Shown in pieces: positions 42,705 through 52,271 of a stretch of DNA of 64,000 bases. Both the position numbers and the translations under genes were made by a program. Source of the DNA: CAYXDO01 sp964463485 (GTDB lineage: Bacteria; Myxococcota; Kuafuiibacteriia; Kuafuiibacteriales; Kuafuiibacteriaceae); contig CAYXDO010000001.1 in the NCBI GenBank assembly GCA_964463485.1, positions 1 through 64,000 on the forward strand, written 5' to 3'. Positions within the stretch are counted from its first letter, which is position 1, and each line of letters begins with the position of its first letter. The notes beneath the pieces are model-generated. The model made no database searches. It saw only the letters and a list, made by a program, of their open reading frames with translations, and was not told the origin of the DNA.

Positions 42705-43379
42705 TCAGCCCTCGGTCGGTTCGAGGATTTCGATGTCGGTGTCGACCGCGGGGGCGGGCGTGTCGGACGCGGGCGGAACGGGCGGAGGAACCGGAGGGAA
42801 GCCACCGAGCGCGCCCATCGCCTGAATGGCAGCCATCGCCTGGGCGCCGTAGCTGGTCGGCGAAGTGTCCATGCCAGGCGGCGTCGACATCAGCGGCGGG
42901 CGAGTCTGGCGCACGCGACCGGCGAGCTCCACGAGCATCTCGCTGAGATCACTTCCCGACATCGACGCGTTCTCGAGCGCAGCCATGCGGCCTTGCAGCT
43001 CGCCATACACGAACGACGTCAACACGTTGTGCTCCGCACGAATGCCTTCGAAGCTCGCAGAGATCTCACCGTGCAGATCGGCGAAGTTCTTCTCGACGTC
43101 CTTCATGGAGTCCGCGAGCGCCTTCAACATCTGGTTGTGCTCGAGCAACGACTCCTTGACACCGCGCGTTTCATCGAGGCTCGCGGTCGCGCGCCCCAGC
43201 GATTCGTCGACGACCGCGCGAAGCTTTTCGCGCTCGGCCTTGAGGCCCGTCTCGGCCTCGGTGAGTCGATCGCGCATGCCGGCAATCGCCTTCGTAAATT
43301 CGGATACCATCGATCCGAGCACGAGCTTCCTGAGCTGCTCGAGCTCCGAGTCATCACCACGCGTTTCTTCCGTCTTCAC
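42705..43379 (-). CDS. Coiled-coil protein, function unknown
   Basis: The product has 224 residues and no signal peptide. GAGGACAGC before the GTG supplies a ribosome site. Residues about 10-130 are heptad-rich helix (RLTEAETGLKAEREKLRAVV, LADSMKDVEKNFADLHGEIS), followed by a Pro-rich disordered tail. The pattern suggests a cytoplasmic coiled-coil scaffold. Not recognised. Confidence 0.7.
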   Translation of the reverse strand: MKTEETRGDDSELEQLRKLVLGSMVSEFTKAIAGMRDRLTEAETGLKAEREKLRAVVDESLGRATASLDETRGVKESLLEHNQMLKALADSMKDVEKNFADLHGEISASFEGIRAEHNVLTSFVYGELQGRMAALENASMSGSDLSEMLVELAGRVRQTRPPLMSTPPGMDTSPTSYGAQAMAAIQAMGALGGFPPVPPPVPPASDTPAPAVDTDIEILEPTEG

Positions 43380-43476
43380 GCTGTCCTCACGTCTTCACTG
43401 GATCGGACCGATTCGTTCCTGGTGATCCGATCGGGGGCAGTCTACCCGAATCCGAGCGCAGCAAAAGTCCTGAGGT

Positions 43477-43506
43477 GAAGGAAGAAAAGAAAGGGAAGGA
43501 AGGGAA
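43477..43506 (+). other. 30-nt pure purine tract
   Basis: An uninterrupted A/G run (43477-43506) in the space upstream of the coiled-coil gene. On the minus strand it is a pyrimidine tract that could form an H-DNA or affect transcription. No role shown. Confidence 0.5.
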
Positions 43507-43568
43507 CGATCGAATCGTGTCGAACCCCAACGGAGGCCCGCCAGGCAAAAGAAATCGAGGACCGGAGG

Positions 43569-43838
43569 TCAGCGACCTTCGCGTTTGCCGACCGCCTCCT
43601 CGAAGATTTCGAGCTGCGCGTAGGCCTTCTGGAGCGCCTGCAGAGCTGCGTTGAGCTCCTCGTACTCCTTCGGCCACTCCTCTTCGACGACCTTGTTCTT
43701 CTTTCCCGCTTCGATGGCACCTCGAGCGCGGCGCTCGAGCTGCCCGAGCCAGGCGCGAACCGCCTCACCCTCGAACAGGATCCCGTCCGCTCGCTCCATC
43801 AAGTCACGGGCATTTACTCGCTCAGTTCTACCGGCCAT
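43569..43838 (-). CDS. Small helical protein, function unknown
   Basis: An 89-residue, highly charged helical protein (DGILFEGEAVRAWLGQLERR, then PKEYEELNAALQALQKAYAQ). No signal peptide or cysteines. The ribosome site is weak. Coding composition fits the window better than the opposing frames, so I keep it. The role is unknown. Confidence 0.5.
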   Translation of the reverse strand: MAGRTERVNARDLMERADGILFEGEAVRAWLGQLERRARGAIEAGKKNKVVEEEWPKEYEELNAALQALQKAYAQLEIFEEAVGKREGR

Positions 43839-44190
43839 TTTCGGCTCACTCCTCGTTCGAACTCAGAAACACGAAGCCATCGAGCTTCGAGAGATTGGGG
43901 CTCGGGCACTCGCCGGACCGTTTGCCGCAGGGGGCTTCATCGTTGCGTCCGGGTCGCCCACGAAATGGGAGAAGAGGTCGCGATCATTCGCACGAATTCG
44001 AAATCGGCGCGGAACCAAGTCATCACCACATCATGGGTCGTCATCGAATGGCGACCGCTACGGATTGTGTAAGCCAATCGGAGGCGACTGTACAGACTGA
44101 ATTTCGAGGAAGACCGATCTCTTACCGAGGAGGGCCGATCCGCGCAGCGACTGACCGTGAAGCTGGTCCCGAGCCGAGCTGGTCGTGGCC

Positions 44191-44331
44191 CGTTCAACGC
44201 GTCGCGTCCCGTTCAACTCGTCGTTCAATGCGTCGCGTCCCGTTCAATGCGTCGCGTCCCGTTCAACGCGTCGTCGTTCAACGCGTCGCGTTCCGTTCAA
44301 CGCGTCGCGTCCCGTTCAACGCGTCGCGTCC
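44191..44331. repeat. 19-bp tandem array, 8 units
   Basis: Unit CGTTCAACGCGTCGCGTCC. Six full copies with one or two substitutions and two truncated ones (12 and 15 nt). It lies between thrS and the next gene, with the array directly beside a dispersed palindromic repeat. Confidence 0.9.
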
Positions 44332-44350
44332 CGCGAAACTCGTCGCGTCG

Positions 44351-44392
44351 TCCGCGAAGCTTACGCGCAGGCAAGATGCCTGCGCTCCCAGG
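44351..44392 (-). repeat. Dispersed palindromic repeat, copy 3
   Basis: The core hairpin CGCAGGCAAGATGCCTGCG is at 44367-44385; the 42-bp block is identical to copy 1 (12344-12385). It starts 20 nt after the thrS stop codon. Confidence 0.85.
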
Positions 44393-44411
44393 ATCAGATC
44401 GATCCTGGGAG
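44385..44411 (-). terminator. 11-bp-stem hairpin directly after thrS
   Basis: CTCCCAGGATC-AGATC-GATCCTGGGAG is a perfect inverted repeat beginning 2 nt after the thrS stop. It overlaps the end of the dispersed repeat, so the two hairpins may compete. There is no U-run; it could act as a 3'-end stabiliser or a Rho-independent-like terminator. Confidence 0.5.
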
Positions 44412-44412
44412 C

Positions 44413-46239
44413 TCAGAGATCTCGGCTTCTCGTGTCGATCGCTTTTCGCAGCCGCTGTTGGAACGCGACGATGCTCAACGTCTCCTGCGCCTCCACCCCA
44501 TAGCGGCGCAGCGTCACCGTTCCGTCGGCGGCCTCTCGCTCCCCGATCACGAGGACGTTGGGAATCTTGCGCGTCACCGCGTTCCGCACCTTCTTGCCCA
44601 TGGTCTCGCTGGAGTGATCGACCTCCGCTCGCACGAAGTCCCCGCGAAGCTCCGCGCAGATCTTCTCGGCATACTCGTTGAACCGATCGGCGACCGTCAC
44701 CACTCTCACCTGAACGGGCGCGAGCCACGTCGGGAACGCCGCGCCGAAGTGCTCGATCAAAAACGCCACGAAGCGCTCGTGCGTTCCGAGCGGCGCGCGA
44801 TGGATCACGTAAGGACAATGGTCGGTGTTGTCGGCGCCGGTGAACGACAGGCCCAGGCGCTCGGGGACGGCGAAGTCGAGCTGGTTGGTGCTCGCGGTCT
44901 CTTCGCGACCGGTCACGGTCCGGAATTGCACGTCGATCTTGGGGCCGTAGAAGGCCGCTTCGCCCTTCCCTTCCGTGAACGGCAAGCCGCTCTCGAGCAT
45001 CGCCTCCTTCACGAAACGCTGCGTGCGTTCCCACGCCGCGGGGTTGTCGACGTACTTCTCGCGGCCTTTGGGATCCTCGGGGTCCCAAGTCGAAAAGCGC
45101 AGATAGAAATCGCTGAGGCCCAAGACCTCGTAGCACTTCCTGTGCATCTCCATCACCGCGAGGAACTCCGTCTTGATCTGATCTTCGGAGCAATAGATGT
45201 GGGCGTCGTTCATCGTCATGCCACGCACGCGCAACAAGCCCGACAACGCTCCGGAGTCTTCGGCGCGGTAGACGGTCCCGTATTCGGCGAGCCGAAGCGG
45301 GAGCTCGCGATAACTTCGCTTCCTCGCTGCGAAGATCCGGTGGTGATGCGGGCAGTTCATCGGCTTGAGCGCGTAGGTCTCCACGACCTCCTCGACCTCA
45401 CCCTGCTCGGTCTCCCGCTTCTCCTTGATCTCCATCAGCGGGTACATGTGCGGCGCGTAATACGGCAGGTGCCCGGTCTGGTGATACAGGTTGGCCTTGG
45501 ACAAGTGCGGCGTCGAAACGCGTTGATAGCCGCCCTTGAACTCGAGCTCCTTGGCGAGCTTCTCGAGCTCGTCGCGCAACACCGTCCCGGCTGGAAGCCA
45601 CAGCGGTAGGCCCTTTCCGATCTCTTCGTCGACCACGAAGATGTCGAGCTCCTTGCCGAGCTTCTTGTGATCTCGGGCGAGCGCGTCGTGATAGGCCTTC
45701 ACGTAGGCGTCGAGCTCTTCCTTGGTCTTGAAGGCCCACGCGTAGATCCGCGTCATCATCGCCTTCTTGGAATCGCCTCTCCAGTAAGCTCCAGCGACGC
45801 TCTTGAGCTTGAAGCCGTTGACCGGCAAGTGCCTGGTGCTGTCGACGTGCGGCCCCTCGCACATATCGAGGAACGGGCCGTTCTTGTAGAACGACAAGGA
45901 GGCGAGGCCCTGCTTCTCGATGAGCTCCTCCGCGTATTCGCGTTTGTAAGGCTCCTTCATCACGTCGGAGATGCGCTTGATCGCCTCGTCCTTCGGTAGA
46001 TCTTCGCGCTCGAACTTCTGATTCTGCTTCACGATGTGACGCATCTTTTTTTCGATCTCGGAGAAGTCTTCCTCGGTGATCGGCGTCGGCAGGACGAAGT
46101 CGTAATAGAAGCCGTCGCGAATGGCCGGGCCGAAGCCGAGCGTCGTGCCGGGTCGAAGCTCCAACACGGCCTGCGCGAGCACGTGCGCGAGGCTGTGGCG
46201 AATGCGAAAGAGCTCGTCGTCCATCTCGTCCAGTTTCAT
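44413..46239 (-). CDS. thrS: Threonyl-tRNA synthetase without a TGS domain
   Basis: This 608-residue class II synthetase charges tRNA-Thr. It starts directly with the editing (N2) domain: HSLAHVLAQ (HxxxH zinc/editing motif), then CEGPHVDSTRHLP. The catalytic core has motif 1 (about residue 245, GYQRVSTPHL), motif 2 (YRAEDSGALSGLLRVR), zinc ligands in MNCPHH and MNDAHIY, and motif 3 (GTHERFVAFLIEHF). The C-terminal anticodon-binding domain is present (QVRVVTVADRFNEYAEKICAEL). The usual N-terminal TGS domain (about 60 residues) is missing. A divergent start 68 bp away belongs to the FtsH-like gene. No T-box is seen in the short leader. Confidence 0.95.
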   Translation of the reverse strand: MKLDEMDDELFRIRHSLAHVLAQAVLELRPGTTLGFGPAIRDGFYYDFVLPTPITEEDFSEIEKKMRHIVKQNQKFEREDLPKDEAIKRISDVMKEPYKREYAEELIEKQGLASLSFYKNGPFLDMCEGPHVDSTRHLPVNGFKLKSVAGAYWRGDSKKAMMTRIYAWAFKTKEELDAYVKAYHDALARDHKKLGKELDIFVVDEEIGKGLPLWLPAGTVLRDELEKLAKELEFKGGYQRVSTPHLSKANLYHQTGHLPYYAPHMYPLMEIKEKRETEQGEVEEVVETYALKPMNCPHHHRIFAARKRSYRELPLRLAEYGTVYRAEDSGALSGLLRVRGMTMNDAHIYCSEDQIKTEFLAVMEMHRKCYEVLGLSDFYLRFSTWDPEDPKGREKYVDNPAAWERTQRFVKEAMLESGLPFTEGKGEAAFYGPKIDVQFRTVTGREETASTNQLDFAVPERLGLSFTGADNTDHCPYVIHRAPLGTHERFVAFLIEHFGAAFPTWLAPVQVRVVTVADRFNEYAEKICAELRGDFVRAEVDHSSETMGKKVRNAVTRKIPNVLVIGEREAADGTVTLRRYGVEAQETLSIVAFQQRLRKAIDTRSRDL

Positions 46240-46307
46240 GGCGAAGCCATCCCTACTCCGCGCTCACCGGAGCGACAAGGGTCGGGACGATCTGATATGC
46301 CCGCTCC

Positions 46308-47612
<1,305 letters not shown>

Positions 47613-47719
47613 AGCGGCTTCGCGTGACGTTCATACGGTTGAAGGCGGGTCGATCGTAGGCCCGGACCTCCTGAACAATCCCGTTGACCCGGGTCTTGGC
47701 TCCGTGTTTTCTGCGCGAC

Positions 47720-47806
47720 GGAGACGTGGCCGAGAGGTCGAAGGCGCTTGATTCGAAATCAAGTGTAGGGGCAACTTTACCGGGGGTTCGAATCCCTCCG
47801 TCTCCG
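47720..47806 (+). tRNA. tRNA-Ser (anticodon CGA)
   Basis: An 87-nt cloverleaf. Acceptor GGAGACG pairs with CGTCTCC; D-arm GGCCGAGAGGTCGAAGGC; anticodon stem CTTGA/TCAAG with loop TTCGAAA, giving anticodon CGA (reads UCG); a long variable arm (about 47765-47780), typical of Ser; T-stem GGGGG/CCCTC with loop TTCGAAT. The discriminator is G and CCA is not encoded. Confidence 0.95.
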
Positions 47807-47957
47807 TAATCCTGGAAGCCGAGCCGAAGTCCCAGGAAGCCGCCGCGCCGATCGTGGACGGACCAGAAGCAGAAACAAGCCATTCCGAGAATCGCGCAAC
47901 TTTGGATCCAAGGTGGCCGATACTCCTACATGAGCCTACCGGCTCCGGACGACCAAG

Positions 47958-48722
47958 ATGGCACGAATCAATGCAGCCCCGACCCCAGAAAAGTTCGCCG
48001 AGACCTGGACGCGCGCGTACGCGGCGACCGTCCGCGGCGCGTCGACCGACGGCGAGCGCATCACCCGTTCGCAGGGCGAGCGGCTGATCGGAGGCACTGG
48101 GATCCAGAGCCTCTTCGCGGACAACGTCGTGGGGTACCTCGACTCGGTGGATCAAAACAGCGTTGCCATCGATAAGCTCGTGGCTGCGGGCTACTCACAC
48201 GCGCTCGAGGCTGGAAAAGCTGCCGCGGGACCGAACAACGTGCTGTCGATCCGCGAGGCGCAGAGCCTTCCGACGAACCTCCGCGACGACTTTTTGGCGC
48301 TCCGTGGCCAGCCCGTTCCGCGTGGCGCCGAGAAGCTCGCGGCGCGTCTCGAGCAGATCGCGAGCGGGCTCATGTATTCGAGCGAGTCGGACTATCCGTA
48401 CACCAAGTTCTCGACGCGCTTTCCAAAGGGCGAGGAGATCAACGCGACGACGTTTCGCAAAGCGTTGGACATTCCTGAGAACGTCGAAGTGCGCGTCAGA
48501 TCGGCGGCCTCGTTCTTCTCCGAGCACAAAGATCCGGAGCAGGTCGGGGACAACGACGCGATGGCGTATGCGGCCCTGGAGAAAGCGATGAAGGCTACCA
48601 TGACGAGCCTCAAGTTCGTGATGGTCGGCGGCGAGGACCAAGTCGAAGGCCAGGTCTACGTCGTCGGTCGCACGCAGAGCGGAGATCTCGCCGGCCTGTC
48701 CTCCACGCGCATCTGGACTTGA
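47958..48722 (+). CDS. Protein with a NuiA (nuclease A inhibitor)-like domain
   Basis: The product has 254 residues. A helical N-terminal region (about 1-120) is followed by a domain that fits NuiA: EKLAARLEQIASGLMYSSES, then DYPYTKFSTRFP, and at the end VEGQVYVVGRTQSGDLAGLS. In Anabaena NuiA inhibits the secreted NucA nuclease by plugging its active site. The N-terminal extension is unusual and may add a second function. The gene follows a tRNA-Ser; the promoter is not obvious. Whether it inhibits a nuclease is unknown. Confidence 0.7.
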   Translation: MARINAAPTPEKFAETWTRAYAATVRGASTDGERITRSQGERLIGGTGIQSLFADNVVGYLDSVDQNSVAIDKLVAAGYSHALEAGKAAAGPNNVLSIREAQSLPTNLRDDFLALRGQPVPRGAEKLAARLEQIASGLMYSSESDYPYTKFSTRFPKGEEINATTFRKALDIPENVEVRVRSAASFFSEHKDPEQVGDNDAMAYAALEKAMKATMTSLKFVMVGGEDQVEGQVYVVGRTQSGDLAGLSSTRIWT

Positions 48723-48950
48723 GCCGGCCAAAAGCGGGCAGTCCGTCCGCAAAGCGATTTTTCTCAGGGAGCCACCTCGACAAACGCGAGGCGGTCTCGG
48801 GGGCTGAGCCAAATCACTCGATAGGCCGGATGTTCCGACGGGTTAGGTCACGCGTCCGTTGCGTTTTGGTCGAGGTTCTGGGCTCCGCGAGGTACCTAGG
48901 GACAGCCCTAGGAACTTGACAGGACGTCTCCCGTCGACTTTGGGGGCACG

Positions 48951-49343
48951 GTGGCCGCTGTATCTGCGAACGAGATCCACACCCGTTTGAATCGGTTCAT
49001 CGAGAGCTCTCCGTCAGAGCACATGCCGGACGCGGCTGCCGCTTTGTTGGAGCTGATCGAGCAAGACGAGGTGGAGGCTCTCGGGCCCGGGAAGCCTGCA
49101 CCGGCCGAAGACTTCGCGGAGCGCCTCGAGGTGAAGGTGGCGAGGCTTCGTCGAAGAGACGATCCGCCCGAAGGCCTCGACCTCCTCGAGGACGTGGTCG
49201 CTCACCTTCGCGGGCTCGAAGACGATCTGCTCGCGCCGCATGCGTTCGAGGACAGCGAGGGCGTGCGTTGGTTCATCTTGTCGCGAGGCAACGAGGTCGT
49301 GGCCTGTTACACGAGCCGCCCCTTCTTGGAGGCCGAGGGCTGA
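48951..49343 (+). CDS. Small hypothetical protein
   Basis: A 130-residue product from a GTG start. Helical N-terminal half (IHTRLNRFIESSPSEHMPDA) and acidic charged helices (DDPPEGLDLLEDVVAHLRGL). No family recognised. It ends 1 nt before the ATG of the M18 aminopeptidase gene, so the two are probably co-transcribed. TTGACA at 48915 could be a -35 box, but no matching -10 was seen. Confidence 0.6.
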   Translation: MAAVSANEIHTRLNRFIESSPSEHMPDAAAALLELIEQDEVEALGPGKPAPAEDFAERLEVKVARLRRRDDPPEGLDLLEDVVAHLRGLEDDLLAPHAFEDSEGVRWFILSRGNEVVACYTSRPFLEAEG

Positions 49344-49344
49344 G

Positions 49345-50622
49345 ATGAGCACGGCTCGAGCGCGTGATTTGCTCTCGTTCATCGACTCGAGCCCCACGCC
49401 CTATCACGCGGTCAAAGAGGTCGTTCGGCGGCTCGAGGCCGCGGGCTTCGCGAGGCTCGAGGAAGGCGCCGAGTGGAAGCTCGCGCCATGCGAGCTTCGG
49501 TACGTGATCAAGAACGAGACCACGATCGTGGCGTTCCAGGTCGGCGAGGCCTCGCCCGCCGAGGCCGGTTTCGTGATGATTGGAGCTCATACGGACTCGC
49601 CGGTCCTGAAGCTCAAGCCGAACGCCGCCTACTCGCAGAGCGGGTTCCGGCAGATCGGTGTGGAGGTCTACGGCGGCGTGTTGTTGTCGACGTGGCTCGA
49701 TCGAGACCTGTCGATCGCCGGTCGGCTGTCGGTCCTCAGGAACGGAAGGATCGAGAGCGCGCTCGTTGACCTCGGACGACCGGTGTTGCGGATCCCGAAT
49801 CTCGCGATTCACTTGAATCGAGAGGTGAACAAGGCCGGGCTGATCCTCGATCCGCAGAAGAACCTGCCGCCGCTGTTCGCGCTCGATGGAGACGTCGACG
49901 CGCTGCTTCAGCGGTGCGCGGAGAGGGCCGGAGCTAAGCTCCCGGACGTCTTGGGCTTCGACTTGTCGCTGTACGACACGCAAGAGGCGGAGCTCGGCGG
50001 GCTGGAGGACGACTTCGTGTTCGCGGCGAGGCTCGACAACTTGGCGTCATGTCATTTGGCGACGAGCGCGCTCGTCGAGAGCACGAAGCGAACGAAAGCG
50101 ACGAAGCTGATCGTCTTGTACGACCACGAAGAGATCGGCAGCCGCAGCGCCCAAGGCGCGGAGGGCCCGTTCCTGCGTCAGACCCTCGAGCGGATCGTAG
50201 ACGCTACGGGCGCTGAGCGCCAAGGCTTTGCGCGAGCGATGTCGCAGTCGTTCTTGATCTCGTCGGACATGGCGCACGGAGTCCATCCGAACTACGCGGA
50301 TCGTCACGAGCCGAAGCACGCGCCGGCGATCGGCAAAGGTCCGGTGATCAAGACGAACGCGGGGCAGAGCTATGCGACCGATGGATCGACGGCGGCGCGA
50401 TTTGCATTGTGCTGCAAAGAGTCTGGCTTCGCGCCGCAGCAGTTCGTGACCCGAACAGACCTACCGTGCGGGAGCACGATCGGACCGATCACGGCGGCGG
50501 CGCTCGGTGTGAAGGCGGTGGATGTCGGGAATCCGATGCTCGCGATGCACTCGATTCGAGAGACCGCGGGCGTGGCGGACGTGGAGCTGATGTTCCGAGC
50601 GATGAGCGTCGCGTTGGGCTAG
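49345..50622 (+). CDS. apeB: M18-family aspartyl aminopeptidase
   Basis: The product has 425 residues. The ATG at 49345 is preferred; an upstream in-frame ATG would overlap the previous gene by 100 bp and add non-family sequence. Family motifs: MIGAHTDSPVLKLKP (zinc His and Asp), VDLGRPVLRIPNLAIHLNR, YDHEEIGSRSAQGAEG (Glu pair and second metal site) and LISSDMAHGVHPNYADRH (zinc His). Such tetrahedral peptidases remove N-terminal Asp or Glu (other residues too) in the cytoplasm. The gene follows the small upstream hypothetical gene by one base. Confidence 0.9.
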   Translation: MSTARARDLLSFIDSSPTPYHAVKEVVRRLEAAGFARLEEGAEWKLAPCELRYVIKNETTIVAFQVGEASPAEAGFVMIGAHTDSPVLKLKPNAAYSQSGFRQIGVEVYGGVLLSTWLDRDLSIAGRLSVLRNGRIESALVDLGRPVLRIPNLAIHLNREVNKAGLILDPQKNLPPLFALDGDVDALLQRCAERAGAKLPDVLGFDLSLYDTQEAELGGLEDDFVFAARLDNLASCHLATSALVESTKRTKATKLIVLYDHEEIGSRSAQGAEGPFLRQTLERIVDATGAERQGFARAMSQSFLISSDMAHGVHPNYADRHEPKHAPAIGKGPVIKTNAGQSYATDGSTAARFALCCKESGFAPQQFVTRTDLPCGSTIGPITAAALGVKAVDVGNPMLAMHSIRETAGVADVELMFRAMSVALG

Positions 50623-50811
50623 AGAGCTGATGGCTGAACGCTTACTGCAGGAGCGACGGCGGGAGAAACCACGAAGAGCACAGCGCGAGGCGGACACGGA
50701 GAATTCACCCTCCATGTCCCCAGTGTCTTTCGTCCGTGTCCTCAGTGGTTTCAGCGTAGTCAACCTGTCACGACCAGGTCGATACCGGCGGCTTGACTTC
50801 GGATTTTATCC

Positions 50812-51912
50812 ATGGCGATTGGACACATGCGATTCTGGCTCGCTGCCCCGGCTGCAGTTGCGTTCCTCGGTGCTGCGCAAAACGCCTCCGCAATCGGCGA
50901 CGGAAGGATGTATGCCCTTCAGTCCGACGCGGAAAAGCTGTTCTACCAGATCGACGTGACGGGGGCCGGGCAGCCGACGATCCAGCCGGCGACCGACCTT
51001 CCCATCTCGAAGAACGTGCAACCGTTCGCGACGGTCACGTCGATTGCGCGCGATCCGGAAACCGGCGCGGTGCTCTTCACGGAGAACTCCATCGGATCTG
51101 GCCTCGCGGCCTTCGATCCGTCGCTGTCCACGGTGAACGGTGGGCCGAACGACTGCCGGCCGGCGCCGCTGGGCAATCCGTCTCTCTGCCAGTTCCTCCT
51201 CGCGGACTCGCCGGCCACGAGCGGTAACCCGCGTCTCGCCGGCCGGCTTGGCTTCCGCTTCGGGCCTAGCGCGAGCGATCCGCGCCTGTTTGGTGCGGCG
51301 CAGAACCTCCCGAACGAACCCCTGTACACCGTTGGCTTCGACGGGATCGCGGTCGCCTACGGGCAGCCGACAGTGGGCGGCGTGCCCTTCTCGACGGGCG
51401 CGGGCGGCGACCACACGTTCAACGCCTTCGACATCAACTGCACCGGGCCATCCCCCTTCATGATCCCCGCCGGCACGATGTTCATCATCCAGAACGCCGC
51501 GAGCCCCTCCTTGTGGAAAATCGACGCTTCGGAGTTCAAGGACTGCGATGCGGGCACCGAGTGCAATCTCGAGCTCACGACGCTTACGACGGACGTCCTA
51601 AATTTCGGCTCCGCGCGGCCGACCGGCATGGCGTTCGACATGAACACCAACGTCGCCATTGCTGACGGGAAGCAGCGGCTCTGGGTTGCGTGGTCAGATC
51701 GGACCCTCGCGGCCCTGAACCCGTGCAACGGCATCCGTATCGCGCCGACCGTGATCAAGACGCCGCGACAGGTCGCCGACCTCGCCGACGTCGTTCAGCC
51801 CATCACCGGCTTCACCGTCGTCGGTTGCAGCAGCACGGAGGGCGCTGATTGGGCCGACGTGCTGATCCTGGGCCTCCTTCCGCTCTTCTGGCGCCGTCGC
51901 AAAGCCGCCTGA
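50812..51912 (+). CDS. Exported protein with a MYXO-CTERM-like tail
   Basis: The product has 366 residues (or 361 from an ATG at 50827). A Sec signal peptide (FWLAAPAAVAFLGAAQNASA) leads to a beta-rich region with propeller-like repeats (GRMYALQSDAEKLFYQIDVT, RPTGMAFDMNTNVAIADGKQ). The tail reads VGCSSTEGADWADVLILGLL then WRRRK, a Cys-Ser, hydrophobic helix and Arg cluster typical of MYXO-CTERM sorting. Likely anchored to the outer surface; function unknown. It stands alone downstream of the M18 gene. Confidence 0.75.
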   Translation: MAIGHMRFWLAAPAAVAFLGAAQNASAIGDGRMYALQSDAEKLFYQIDVTGAGQPTIQPATDLPISKNVQPFATVTSIARDPETGAVLFTENSIGSGLAAFDPSLSTVNGGPNDCRPAPLGNPSLCQFLLADSPATSGNPRLAGRLGFRFGPSASDPRLFGAAQNLPNEPLYTVGFDGIAVAYGQPTVGGVPFSTGAGGDHTFNAFDINCTGPSPFMIPAGTMFIIQNAASPSLWKIDASEFKDCDAGTECNLELTTLTTDVLNFGSARPTGMAFDMNTNVAIADGKQRLWVAWSDRTLAALNPCNGIRIAPTVIKTPRQVADLADVVQPITGFTVVGCSSTEGADWADVLILGLLPLFWRRRKAA

Positions 51913-52271
51913 ATCGGGCCCGCTCCAGCCGGCTGGCGCTAGGCTAGAAGCCAGGTTGGAGCCCGTTAATCCTGCCTAATCGTCATCCTGCCTCAGGATC
52001 GGGCACGGGCACGGCATTTTCGGGACCTCGGCGGAGTCGAGGAGATCAACGACAGCCCGCGCCACGCGCGAACCACCTCAGGAATTCAAGCCGTCTCTCG
52101 ATGAGTGAGACCCTGGCTCGCTAGCCAGCCGATAGGGTCGAAATTCGGCCGGGCTCTGCGAGGACTTCGTGCCGTGCCCGTGCGCGTGCCCGTGCCAGTG
52201 CCCGATCCTAATCCTGCCTCTAAACTGATCACCTATGAGAGCCTGTTAGAGTTGACCCAACTCACCTTGAA
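51913..52271. other. 359-bp intergenic region with interrupted inverted repeats
   Basis: Between the MYXO-CTERM gene (plus) and the first glycosyltransferase gene (minus), which converge here. GGATCGGGCAC (51996-52006) pairs with GTGCCCGATCC (52198-52208), and CACGGGCACGGCA (52004-52016) with TGCCGTGCCCGTG (52170-52182). TAATCCTGCCT occurs as a direct repeat at 51967-51977 and 52209-52219. No gene was seen. Confidence 0.65.

Larger units (their letters stand above)
43839..44412. other. 574-bp intergenic region rich in repeats
   Basis: Between the small helical protein gene and thrS, both on the minus strand. The left part (to about 44190) has no recognised feature. The right part is filled by a 19-bp tandem array (44191-44331), a dispersed palindrome (44351-44392) and a second hairpin touching the thrS stop. 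Plus-strand open frames crossing it are antisense artefacts. Confidence 0.7.

Noticed and set aside
44191..44331. CRISPR array
   Set aside because: The units are directly tandem without spacers and no cas gene is present.
43895..45609. Long plus-strand open frames across the tandem repeats and thrS
   Set aside because: Antisense to thrS or pure repeat translation with no ribosome site.
46240..46307. T-box riboswitch upstream of thrS
   Set aside because: The leader is only 68 bp and no specifier loop or TGGN motif was found.
47950..47975. Sigma-54-like GGCAC/TGC pair near the NuiA-like start
   Set aside because: It lies within the start of the coding sequence and the spacing and second box are poor.
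48915..48943. Sigma-70 promoter with TTGACA before the 48951 gene
   Set aside because: No -10 box with acceptable spacing was seen.
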